The notes below the pieces were generated by a model, which saw nothing but the letters and a program-made list of their open reading frames with translations, was not told the origin of the DNA and searched no databases. A stretch of 22,500 nucleotides of DNA from Cryptomeria japonica (lineage: Eukaryota > Streptophyta > Pinopsida > Cupressales > Cupressaceae): assembly GCF_030272615.1 (NCBI RefSeq), contig NW_026728912.1, forward strand, positions 457,501 to 480,000, in the 5' to 3' direction. Made by a program: the position numbers and the translations under genes. Positions within the stretch are counted from its first letter, which is position 1, and the number at the start of each line of letters is the position of its first letter. Shown here piece by piece: positions 1 through 7,807 of this stretch.

Positions 1-1542
1 GGTTTGCCCCGGGTGCGCACCTCGCGTGCACCTTGGTGCGCACACCTTGGCTGGGTTGCGCGGCCTGGTGGGCACCATGGTGCGCACCAAGGAGCGCTCC
101 GAAGTGTGCTCCAAGGTGCGGCGTGCACGAAGTCGGAGCCCGGTTTGCCCCGGGTACGCACCTCGCGTGCACCTTCGCCGGGGTGGGCACCTCGGCTGGG
201 TTGCGCGCCCTGGTGCGCACCAAGGAGCGCTCCGAAGTGTGCTCCAAGGTGCGGCGTGCACGAAGTCGGAGCCCGGTTTGCCCCGGGTGCGCACCTTCGC
301 CGCGGTGCGCACCATGGCGTGCACGAAGTCGGAGCCCGGTTTGCCCCGGGTGCGCACCTCGCGTGCACCTTCGGCGGGGTTGCGCGCCCTGGTGGGCACC
401 ATGGTGCGCACCAAGGAGCGCTCCGAAGTGTGCTCCAAGGTGCGGCGTGCACGAAGTCGGAGCCCGGTTTGCCCCGGGTGCGCACCTCGCGTGCACCTTC
501 GGCGGGGTTGCGCGCCCTGGTGGGCACCATGGTGCGCACCAAGGAGCGCTCCGAAGTGTGCTCCAAGGTGCGGCGTGCACGAAGTCGGAGCCCGGTTTGC
601 CCCGGGTGCGCACCTCGCGTGCACCTTCGCCGCGGTGGGCACCATGGCGTGCACGAAGTCGGAGCCCGGTTTGCCCCGGGTGCGCACCTCGCGTGCACCT
701 TCGCCGGGGTGGGCACCTCGGCTGGGTTGCGCGCCCTGGTGCGCACCAAGGAGCGCTCCGAAGTGTGCTCCAAGGTGCGGCGTGCACGAAGTCGGAGCCC
801 GGTTTGCCCCGGGTGCGCACCTCGCGTGCACCTTCGCCAGGGTGGGCACCTCGGTGCGCACACCTTCTCAATGTTTTCTTGCCTTTTCTGGAAATTGGTG
901 AAGGCAGCGCATCAAAGGTGCGCACCTCGGTGTGCTCCGAGGTGCGAACCCGAGAGCGCTCCGAGGTGCCCACGAAGTCGAAAGTCGGGTTAATTGCATT
1001 GTTTTCCCCGGGTGCGCTCCGAGGTGCGCAACATCGGCGCGCACCAAGGAGGGCTCCGAAGTGTGCTCCAAGGTGCGCACGATGGCGTGCACCTCTGGTG
1101 CGCACGATTCGGAGCTCGGTTTGACCGGGGTGCGCACACCTTGGCTGGGTTGCGCACCTTTTGTGCGCTCCAAGGTGCGCACGAAGTCGGAGCTCGGTTT
1201 GCCCCGGGTGCGCACCTTCGCCAGGGTGCGCACCTTGATGCGCACGCCTTGGCTGGGCTGCGCACCTTGGTGGGCGCCATGGTGCGCACCTTTCGTGCGC
1301 TCCAAGGTGCGCACGAAGTCGGAGCTCGGTTTGCCCCGGGTGCGCACCTTGGTGGGCGCCATGGTGCACTCCGAGGTGCCCAAGATTGGTGCGCACCAAG
1401 GAGCGCTCCGAAGTGCGCTCCAAGGTGCGCGCGAAGTCGAAAGTTGGGTTAATTGTCCGGTTTGCCTCGGGTGCGCACCTTGCGTGCACCTTCGCCAGGG
1501 TGGGCGCCTTGGTGCGCACACCTTGGCTGGGCTGCGCACACC
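1..1542. repeat. GGTGCGCACC-family GC-rich repeat array, copy 1 (enters window already in progress)
   Basis: The sequence is a degenerate array whose recurring pieces are the 10-bp palindrome GGTGCGCACC, GGAGCGCTCC, CCCGGTTTGCCCCGGG and GTGCACGAAGTCGGAGC. The GGAGCGCTCC landmark falls at 91, 224, 415, 543 and 750, so spacing is irregular (128 to 207 bp): composite units rather than one clean period. From about 920 the units drift (AAAGTCGGGTTAATTG appears, and CCCGGTTTG becomes CTCGGTTTG). Stop codons are rare in several frames on both strands, which gives long but meaningless open frames. It recurs at 7924-9465. Known IGS regions of plants carry such subrepeats; no function is shown here. 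Confidence 0.9.
878..922. repeat. Truncated AT-rich/hairpin module
   Basis: Only the right half of the AT-rich module is present: TTTTCTTGCCTTTTCTGG, then AAGGCAGCGCATCAAAGG. The T-tract and the CTATCTTTCAAAACGG segment are missing. The TGCCTT/AAGGCA stem is intact. A second copy lies at 8801-8845. Confidence 0.75.
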
Positions 1543-1668
1543 TTGGCACCCGCGTTTCCTTCATTTTAAATTTTTTTTTTTTACAATCTCTCAAGTGGGA
1601 AATTCTATAATCTCAACTTTTTTTGCCTTTTCAGGAAACTTTTGAATGGAGCGCATCATTGGTGCGCT
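1543..1668. repeat. Divergent AT-rich module
   Basis: This is a diverged version of the AT-rich module that opens the blocks between 3501 and 7807. It begins with CACCCGCGTTTCC, has a long T-tract near 1570, then TCTCAAGTGGGAAATTC, TTTTTTTGCCTTTTCAGG and GAGCGCATCATTGG. The TGCCTT/AAGGCA stem of the standard module is broken here (the right arm reads TTTTGAATGG). It marks the right end of the GGTGCGCACC array. Confidence 0.75.
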
Positions 1669-2070
1669 CCGAAGTGTGCTCCAAAGCTCTCTCCAGCTGC
1701 GTGCACCTGCCCCGGCCGCGCACCCGGCCCCGCCCAGCTTCGCTCACCTGTCCCGGGCGTCTGGTGCGGAACCTTAGAGTAAGAAACATCACCGTGCACC
1801 TTGGCCAACGTGCGCGACTCGACCGAGCGCGCACTGGCCGAGGTGCACACCGATTTCACCTGGGTGCGCGCGCAGCACCTCGGGCGCACCGGGGTGCGCG
1901 CACAACGCCCGGGTTGCACCGTGGCCTGTGTGCTCGGGGCGCCTCGGGTGCGCGCTCGGTGTCGCCCCCGCGCGCGCGGTAGTGCGGGCAGCGCACCCCG
2001 GCCCGGCCCGGCCCCGACGAGAACGCAAACGGGCAAAAGGTTTATTCAAATAGCATTGCGACGCCCGGCG
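1669..2070. other. GC-rich spacer flanking the 3' side of 5S copy 1
   Basis: No gene is visible. The stretch is very GC- and CpG-rich (CCCCGGCCGCGCACCCGGCC near 1710), with scattered GGTGCGCGC and CGGGTGCGCGC motifs that resemble a decayed form of the neighbouring array. It has no clear tandem period. It ends with a short AT-richer patch (GGTTTATTCAAATAGC) next to the 5S terminator. Confidence 0.7.
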
Positions 2071-2083
2071 AAAAACTAAAAAA
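2071..2083 (-). terminator. Pol III terminator of 5S copy 1
   Basis: Read on the minus strand, the 5S gene runs straight into T6 (2083-2078) and, after AG, a second T5 (2075-2071). RNA polymerase III stops at runs of four or more T on the non-template strand, so this is a strong terminator with a backup. Its intactness argues that the 5S copy is a functional gene rather than a relic. Confidence 0.92.
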
Positions 2084-2201
2084 GGGTGCAACACCGGGAC
2101 TTCCCGGGAGGTCACCCATCCCAGTACTACTCCGGCCCAAGCGCGCTTAACTGCGGAGTTCTGATGGGATCCGGTGCACTAACGCTGGTATGATCGCACC
2201 C
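2083..2201 (-). rRNA. 5S ribosomal RNA, copy 1
   Basis: This gene encodes 5S rRNA of the large ribosomal subunit, transcribed by RNA polymerase III with TFIIIA bound to an internal promoter. On the minus strand it starts GGGTGCGATCATACCAGC at 2201 and ends GTTGCACCC at 2084, plus about one T. Visible landmarks are the terminal stem (GGGTGC with GCACCC), CCGGATCCCATCAGAACTCC, the box A-like AGTTAAGCGCGCTTGG, and the intermediate element/box C region GAGTAGTACTGGGATGGGTG. The length of about 119 nt is normal for plants, and I see no disruption. It lies opposite to the 35S transcription direction implied by the Pol I promoters from 12816 on. That makes it a linked (L-type) 5S gene. It is identical to the copy at 10006-10124. 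Confidence 0.97.
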
Positions 2202-2235
2202 GTTATGAGCTTGTCGCAGTGTGTACTTAGCAAAC
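2202..2235 (-). promoter_or_regulatory. 5' flank of 5S copy 1 (Pol III upstream elements)
   Basis: Immediately upstream on the minus strand the flank reads CTAAGTACACACTGCGACAAG, then CTCATAAC before the +1 G. A C at -1 is present, as is usual for plant 5S genes. At about -28 stands TAAGTA, a weak AT-rich match where plant 5S genes normally have a TATA-like box. A GC pair stands near -9/-8 rather than at about -12. It is identical in copy 2. Confidence 0.6.
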
Positions 2236-2933
2236 CGCGACCCACGTGCGAATCCACCCCGGCCACCCACCCCCGTCGAGGTGCACACCCTCCCTCGCGA
2301 AGTGCGCCCCGTTCGCCAAGTGTGAGCCCTGCCCGGGTGCGCGCACCTTGCTAGGGCGTCGGGTGTGCACCCGGCCCGGCCTACGTGCGTGCACCTGGAG
2401 GGGGCGTCGTGTGCGTGCAGTGTCCCGTCTGCAACGCGGTGCCCACACACCACCTCGGGCGCAACGACCTGCGCTCACATGTGGGCCGAGTGCACCTTGG
2501 TGCATGTTCGGGGCGCCTCGGGTGCACGCTCGATCTTGCCCCGGTGCACCAAGGCGCTCGGTTTGCCCCGGGTGCGCACTTGGTGCAAGGTGGGCACCCA
2601 AAATAGGGATCAAGCACCAAAACACAAGTTTCGGGATGCAAAATGGGACCCAAGGACCACAAATGCGTTCCAAGACCCATGATGGGTCCACGAGAACAAA
2701 AATGTGTTCCGAGACTTAATAAACAAATATTGGGTTTTAGGAGAAGAAACATGCTCTGATGCCCAAAACGAGAATCGACCCCGAAAAGGCCACAGGCCAA
2801 AAGTGGGATGCGAGACAAAAAAAAATGGGACCCGAGGACCAAAATTGGGTTCCCAGGTCGAAGACAGGGCAACCGGACAAGAAACGACCTCTAAGGCTCG
2901 AAATGAGTCCCGGCGACTAAAACTTGACAAGAA
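2236..2933. other. Non-genic spacer between the 5S 5' flank and the CACCC minisatellite
   Basis: No gene is seen. Positions 2236-2600 are GC-rich with dispersed GGTGCGCGC and GGTGCACC motifs, resembling the sequence on the other side of the 5S gene. Positions 2600-2930 are more AT-rich, with a degenerate pattern of GGGACCCAAGGACC, TGCGTTCCAAGACC and GGGACCCGAGGACC roughly every few tens of bases, suggesting a decayed minisatellite. It includes a run of nine A (2817-2825) and short open frames without recognisable features. Confidence 0.65.
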
Positions 2934-3456
2934 GCACCCATCAGGCACCCAACTCGACACCCATGGGATGCCGACCCACCCGGGCTTCCACCTAGCACAC
3001 CTTGGCACCCACCCACCCTCGCACCCAACCTCGCACCCAACTTAGCACCTTTGAACCCACATTGGCACTCACCCTGACCCTGGCACCTTGGAACCCACAT
3101 TGGCACTCACCTTGACCCTGGCACCCACCTTTGCACTCACCTTGGGACCCACCCTGGCTCCCACCTCGGCACCCACCCAGACACCCACCTTGGTTCCTTG
3201 GCACCCACCTTGGATCCTTGGCACCCACCCCGACACCCACCTTGGCACGCAACTTGGCTACTTGCCACCCATCTTGGCTCCTTGACGCCCACCCCGACAA
3301 CCACCCCGTGACCTACCCTGGCTAGGGTTGGTGCACACCCACCCTGGTGCCCACCTTGGCACCCACCCTATGACCCACCTTGGCACGCACCTTAGTACCC
3401 ACCCCGTTACCCACCCTAGGACCCACCCCGTGACCCACCTTGGCCAGGGTGGGTGC
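2934..3456. repeat. CACCC minisatellite, truncated copy 1
   Basis: This is a degenerate minisatellite built on GGCACCCACCTTGGCACC and variants (CACCCCGTGACCCACC, CACTCACCTTGACCC). The plus strand is C-rich and the minus strand carries GGTGGGTGCC, so strand composition is strongly skewed. It ends abruptly at 3456 where the duplication junction returns to the GGTGCGCACC family. The equivalent array after 10857 runs about three times longer. Confidence 0.88.
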
Positions 3457-3500
3457 CTTGGTGCGCACAACTTGCCTGGGCTGCACACCAGGGCGGGCTC
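3457..3500. other. Duplication junction: CACCC array joined to GGTGCGCACC family
   Basis: At 3446-3470 the string CCAGGGTGGGTGCCTTGG fuses the end of a CACCC repeat (compare 11368-11380) to the start of a GGTGCGCACC-family repeat. In that family the usual string is CCAGGGTGGGCACCTTGG, as near 3967. The shared CCAGGGTGGG is the likely exchange point. The segment then runs through CTTGCCTGGGCTGC to the first AT-rich module. Confidence 0.75.
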
Positions 3501-3620
3501 AAGATGGCACCCGCGTTCCGTTTTTTTCACTATCTTTCAAAACGGAAATTTTAAAATCTCATTTTTTTCTTTTTTTTGCCTTTTCTGGAAATTAGTGAAG
3601 GCAGCGCATCAAAGGTGCGC
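3501..3620. repeat. AT-rich/hairpin module, block 1
   Basis: The module reads AAGATGGCACCCGCGTTCCG, a T7 run, CACTATCTTTCAAAACGG, AAATTTTAAAATCTC, a T-rich tract, TGCCTTTTCTGG, then AAGGCAGCGCATCAAAGG. TGCCTT and AAGGCA can pair as a 6-bp stem with a 15-nt loop. The second T-tract is interrupted by a C in this copy. Confidence 0.85.
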
Positions 3621-4021
3621 AATGCTGGTGCGAACCCGGGAGCGCTCCGATGTGTGCTCCAAGGTGCGGCGTGCACGAAGTCCGAGCCCGGTTTGCCCCG
3701 GGTGCGCACCTCGCGTGCACCTTCGCCGGGGTGAGCACCTTGGCTGGGTTGCGCGCCCTGGTGCGTACCAAGGAGCGCTCTGAAGTGTGCTCCAAGGTGC
3801 GGCGTGCACGAAGTCGGAGCCCGGTTTGCCCCGGGTGTGCACCTCGGGTGCGCACCTCGCGTGCACCTTCGCTGCGGTGGGCACCTTGGCTGGGTTGCGC
3901 GCCTTGGTGGGCACCATGCAGTGCACGAAGTCGGAGCCCGGTTTGCCCCGGGCGCGCACCTCCGCCAGGGTGGGCACCTTGGTGCGCACAACTTGCCTGG
4001 GCTGCGCACCAGGAAGGGCTC

Positions 4022-4134
4022 AAGATGGCACCCGCGTTCCGTTTTTTTCACTATCTTTCAGAACGGAAATTTTAAAATATCGTTTTTTTTTGCCTTTTCT
4101 GGAAATTAGTGAAGGCAGCGCATCAAAGGTGCGC
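4022..4134. repeat. AT-rich/hairpin module, block 2
   Basis: Its marks are CTTTCAGAACGG instead of CTTTCAAAACGG and AAAATATCG instead of AAAATCTC. The same two changes occur in the module at 6095, confirming that the two are paired copies of the higher-order repeat. Confidence 0.85.
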
Positions 4135-4376
4135 AACGCTGGTGCGAACCTGGGAGCGCTCCGATGTGTGCTCCAAGGTGCGGCGTGCACAAAGTCGGAG
4201 CCCGGTTTGCCCCAGGTGCGCCCTGGTGGGCACCATGGTGCGCACCAAGGAGCGCTCCGAAGTGTGCTCCAAGGTGCGGCCTGCACGAAGTCGGAGCCCG
4301 GTTTGCCCCGGGTGTGCACCTCGGGTGGGCACCTTGGTGCGCATGCCTTGCCTGGGCTGCGCACCAGGGCGGGCTC

Positions 4377-4492
4377 AAGATGGCACCCGCGTTCCTTTTT
4401 TTTCACTATCTTTCAAAACGGAAATTTTAAAATCTCATTTTTTTTTGCCTTTTTCTGGAAATTAGTGAAGGCAGCGCATCAAAGGTGCGCAC
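4377..4492. repeat. AT-rich/hairpin module, block 3
   Basis: The T-tract before CACTATC is T8 and the stem loop holds one extra T (TGCCTTTTTCTGG). Both features recur at 6728-6842. Confidence 0.85.
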
Positions 4493-4654
4493 CTCGCTGC
4501 CCACCACGGTGCGCAACGCCGGTGGGCACCCGGGAGTGCTTCGAAGTGTGCTCCAAGGTGTTGCGTGCACGTTGTCGGAGCCCGGTTTGCCCCGGGTGCG
4601 CACCTCGCGTGCACCTTCGTCGGGGTGGGCACCTTGGCTTGGTTTGCCCCGGCT

Positions 4655-4745
4655 GCGCTCCGAAGCGGGGTTATTGGAGCGCCGCCTCTTTTTTTGTCGG
4701 AGCGTTTGGTGGGGTTTCTCGCATTGGCTCTTCCGAGGCCCGGTT
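4655..4745. repeat. 91-bp inserted module, block 3
   Basis: This sequence is unlike the surrounding GGTGCGCACC repeats: GCGCTCCGAAGCGGGG, TTATTGGAGCGCCGCC, T7, GTCGGAGCGTTTGGTGGGG, TTTCTCGCATTGGCTCTTCC and GAGGCCCGGTT. It is present only in blocks 3 and 4 of each higher-order repeat. No recognised function. Confidence 0.75.
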
Positions 4746-4845
4746 GCCACCCTGGCGCGCACGAAGTCGGAAGTAGGGTTAATTGCCCGGGTGCGCACCT
4801 TTGCCAGGGTGGCACCTTACCTGGGCTGCGCACCAGGGCGGGCTC

Positions 4846-4960
4846 AAGATGGCACGCGCGTTCCGTTTTTTTCACTATCTTTCAAAACGGAAATTTTAAA
4901 ATCTCCTTTTTTTTTTGCCTTTTCTGGAAATTAGTGAAGGCAGCGCATCAAAGGTGCGCA
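4846..4960. repeat. AT-rich/hairpin module, block 4
   Basis: It is marked by GGCACGCGCG instead of GGCACCCGCG and by AAAATCTCC before the second T-tract. It has the same pattern as the module at 7198. Confidence 0.85.
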
Positions 4961-5122
4961 CCTCGCTGCCCACCTTGGTGTGCTCTGAGGTGCGCACCCG
5001 GGAGCGCTACGAAGTGTGCTCCAAGGTGCGGCGTGCACGTTGTCGGAGCCCGGTTTGCCCCGGGTGCGCACCTCGCCTGCACCTTGGCCGGGGTGGGCAC
5101 CTTGGCTGGGTTTGCCCAGGGT

Positions 5123-5213
5123 GCGCTCCGAAGCGGGGTTACTGGAGCGCCCCCTCTTTTTTTGTCAGAGAGTTTGGTGGGGTTTCTCGCATTGGCTCTT
5201 CCCAGGCCCGGTT
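5123..5213. repeat. 91-bp inserted module, block 4
   Basis: It is the same length as the module at 4655 but with block-specific changes: TTACTGGAGCGCCCCC, GTCAGAGAGTTTGG and CTTCCCAGGCCCGG. It differs from its partner at 7475 at least by AGAGAG for AGAGCG. Confidence 0.75.
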
Positions 5214-5340
5214 GTTGGGTGCGCTCCCACCCTGGCGCGCGCGAAGTTGGAAGTTGGGTTAATTGCCCGGGCGCGCACCTTCGCCAGGGTGGGCACCTTG
5301 GTGCGCAAACCTTGGCTGGGCTGCGCACCAGGGCGGGCTC

Positions 5341-5454
5341 AAGATGGCACCAGCATTCCCTTTTTCTCACTATCTTTCAAAACGGAAATTTTAAAATCTC
5401 GTTTTTTTTTTGCCTTTTATGGAAATTAGTGAAGGCATCGCATCAAAGGTGCGC
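5341..5454. repeat. AT-rich/hairpin module, start of second higher-order unit
   Basis: It is distinguished by GGCACCAGCATTCC, CTTTTTCTCACTATC, TGCCTTTTATGG and AAGGCATCGCATC. The TGCCTT/AAGGCA stem is still perfect despite the flanking changes. Confidence 0.85.
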
Positions 5455-6094
5455 ACCTCGCTGCCCACCTTGGTGTGCTCCGAGGTGCCCACCACGGTGC
5501 GCAACGCCGGTGCGAACCCGGGAGCGCCCCGATGTGTGCTCCAAGGTGCGGCGTGCACGAAGTCGGACCCCGGTTTGCCCCGGGTGCGCACCTCGCGTGC
5601 ACCTTGGTGCGCACACCTTGGCTGGGTTGCGCGGCCTGGTGGGCACCATGGTGCGCACCAAGGAGCGCTCCGAAGTGTGCTCCAAGGTGCGGCGTGCACG
5701 AAGTCGGAGCCCGGTTTGCCCCGGGTGCGCACCTTCGCCGCGGTGGGCACCATGGCGTGCACGAAGTCGGAGCCCGGTTTGCCCCGGGTGCGCACCTCGC
5801 GTGCACCTTCGCCGGGGTGGGCACCTCGGCTGGGTTGCGCGCCCTGGTGCGCACCAAGGAGCGCTCTGAAGTGTGCTCCAAGGTGCGGCGTGCACGAAGT
5901 CGGAGCCCGGTTTGCCCCGGGTGTGCACCTCGCGTGCACCTTCGCTGCGGTGGGCACCTTGGCTGGGTTGCGCGCCTTGGTGGGCACCATGCAGTGCACG
6001 AAGTCGGAGCCCGGTTTGCCCCGGGCGCGCACCTCCGCCAGGGTGGGCACCTTGGTGCGCACAACTTGCCTGGGCTGCGCACCAGGAAGGGCTC

Positions 6095-6208
6095 AAGATG
6101 GCACCCGCGTTCCGTTTTTTTCACTATCTTTCAGAACGGAAATTTTAAAATATCGTTTTTTTTTGCCTTTTCTGGAAATTAGTGAAGGCAGCGCATCAAA
6201 GGTGCGCA
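6095..6208. repeat. AT-rich/hairpin module, block 2 of second unit
   Basis: It matches the module at 4022, including AGAACGG and AAAATATCG. Confidence 0.85.
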
Positions 6209-6727
6209 ACGCTGGTGCGAACCTGGGAGCGCTCCGATGTGTGCTCCAAGGTGCGGCGTGCACGAAGTCGGACCCCGGTTTGCCCCGGGTGCGCACCTCG
6301 CGTGCACCTTGGTGCGCACACCTTGGCTGGGTTGCGCGCCCTGGTGGGCACCATGGTGCGCACCAAGGAGCGCTCCGAAGTGTGCTCCAAGGTGCGGCGT
6401 GCACGAAGTCGGAGCCCGGTTTGCCCCGGGTGCGCACCTCGCGTGCACCTTCGCCGCGGTGGGCACCATGGCGTGCACGAAGTCGGAGCCCGGTTTGCCC
6501 CGGGTGCGCACCTCGCGTGCACCTTCGCCGGGGTGGGCACCTTGGTGTGCAGACCTTGGCTGGGTTGCGCGCCCTGGTGGGCACCATGGTGCGCACCAAG
6601 GAGCGCTCCGAAGTGTGCTCCAAGGTGCGGCCTGCACGAAGTCGGAGCCCGGTTTGCCCCGGGTGTGCACCTCGGGTGGGCACCTTGGTGCGCATGCCTT
6701 GCCTGGGCTGCGCACCAGGGCGGGCTC

Positions 6728-6842
6728 AAGATGGCACCCGCGTTCCTTTTTTTTCACTATCTTTCAAAACGGAAATTTTAAAATCTCATTTTTTTTTGCC
6801 TTTTTCTGGAAATTAGTGAAGGCAGCGCATCAAAGGTGCGCA
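6728..6842. repeat. AT-rich/hairpin module, block 3 of second unit
   Basis: It matches the module at 4377, including the extra T in the hairpin loop. Confidence 0.85.
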
Positions 6843-7005
6843 CCTCGCTGCCCACCACGGTGCGCAACGCCGGTGGGCACCCGGGAGTGCTTCGAAGTGT
6901 GCTCCAAGGTGCTGCGTGCACGTTGTCGGAGCCCGGTTTGCCCCGGGTGCGCACCTCGCGTGCACCTTCGTCGGGGTGGGCACCTTGGCTGGGTTTGCCC
7001 CGGCT

Positions 7006-7096
7006 GCGCTCCGAAGCGGGGTTATTGGAGCGCCGCCTCTTTTTTTGTCGGAGCGTTTGGTGGGGTTTCTCGCATTGGCTCTTCCGAGGCCCGGTT
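7006..7096. repeat. 91-bp inserted module, block 3 of second unit
   Basis: It is the partner of 4655-4745, with TTATTGGAGCGCCGCC and CTTCCGAGGCCCGG. Confidence 0.75.
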
Positions 7097-7197
7097 GCCA
7101 CCCTGGCGCGCACGAAGTCGGAAGTAGGGTTAATTGCCCGGGTGCGCACCTTTGCCAGGGTGGGCACCTTACCTGGGCTGCGCACCAGGGCGGGCTC

Positions 7198-7312
7198 AAG
7201 ATGGCACGCGCGTTCCGTTTTTTTCACTATCTTTCAAAACGGAAATTTTAAAATCTCCTTTTTTTTTTGCCTTTTCTGGAAATTAGTGAAGGCAGCGCAT
7301 CAAAGGTGCGCA
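7198..7312. repeat. AT-rich/hairpin module, block 4 of second unit
   Basis: It matches the module at 4846 (GGCACGCGCG and AAAATCTCC). Confidence 0.85.
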
Positions 7313-7474
7313 CCTCGCTGCCCACCTTGGTGTGCTCTGAGGTGCGCACCCGGGAGCGCTACGAAGTGTGCTCCAAGGTGCGGCGTGCACGTTGTCGGAG
7401 CCCGGTTTGCCCCGGGTGCGCACCTCGCCTGCACCTTGGCCGGGGTGGGCACCTTGGCTGGGTTTGCCCAGGGT

Positions 7475-7565
7475 GCGCTCCGAAGCGGGGTTACTGGAGC
7501 GCCCCCTCTTTTTTTGTCAGAGCGTTTGGTGGGGTTTCTCGCATTGGCTCTTCCCAGGCCCGGTT
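7475..7565. repeat. 91-bp inserted module, block 4 of second unit
   Basis: It is the partner of 5123-5213, with TTACTGGAGCGCCCCC and GTCAGAGCGTTTGG. Confidence 0.75.
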
Positions 7566-7692
7566 GTTGGGTGCGCTCCCACCCTGGCGCGCGCGAAGTT
7601 GGAAGTTGGGTTAATTGCCCGGGCGCGCACCTTCGCCAGGGTGGGCACCTTGGTGCGCACACCTTGGCTGGGCTGCGCACCAGGGCGGGCTC

Positions 7693-7807
7693 AAGATGGC
7701 ACCAGCATTCCCTTTTTCTCACTATCTTTCAAAACGGAAATTTTAAAATCTCGTTTTTTTTTTGCCTTTTATGGAAATTAGTGAAGGCATCGCATCAAAG
7801 GTGCGCA
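7693..7807. repeat. AT-rich/hairpin module, start of third unit
   Basis: It carries the GGCACCAGCATTCC, TTTTATGG and GGCATCGC markers of the module at 5341. From about 8072 the block follows the sequence of the window start instead of that of block 5341. Confidence 0.85.

Larger units (their letters stand above)
1..3456. repeat. Large spacer duplication, copy 1 (contains 5S copy 1)
   Basis: This segment matches 7924-11379 at a constant offset of 7923 bp. I noticed two substitutions: g2913 against a10836 and t3272 against c11195. The match ends at 3456/11379, just after the shared string GCCAGGGTGGGTGC. To the right, this copy switches to the GGTGCGCACC family while the other copy continues as CACCC minisatellite. 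The left end lies outside the window. Recent unequal exchange between spacer repeats is the simplest explanation; an assembly duplication cannot be excluded from sequence alone. Confidence 0.93.
3501..5340. repeat. Higher-order repeat, copy 1 (four blocks, 1840 bp)
   Basis: Four consecutive blocks start at AT-rich modules at 3501, 4022, 4377 and 4846, with lengths 521, 355, 469 and 495 bp. They match in order the four blocks at 5341, 6095, 6728 and 7198. Blocks 3 and 4 are nearly the same length in both copies. Blocks 1 and 2 are shorter here by 233 and 278 bp because internal GGTGCGCACC subunits are missing. Confidence 0.88.
5341..7692. repeat. Higher-order repeat, copy 2 (four blocks, 2352 bp)
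   Basis: Blocks start at 5341, 6095, 6728 and 7198 (754, 633, 470 and 495 bp) and follow the order of 3501-5340. Single-base markers are shared between partner blocks and differ between neighbouring blocks: the AGAACGG/AAAATATCG pair in block 2, the extra loop T in block 3, GGCACGCGCG in block 4. The four-block unit therefore duplicated as a whole. The next block at 7693 repeats the start of 5341, so a third unit begins there. Confidence 0.9.

Noticed and set aside
2083-2201. 5S sequence as part of a Cassandra-type retroelement LTR
   Set aside because: Those elements place 5S-like sequence in a pair of short LTRs a few hundred bases apart. Here the two copies are 7.9 kb apart within a larger spacer duplication, with an intact Pol III terminator and no primer-binding or polypurine site seen.
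2817-2825. A9 run as a retroposon tail
   Set aside because: There is no adjoining element body or target-site duplication, and A-rich patches are common in this degenerate spacer segment.
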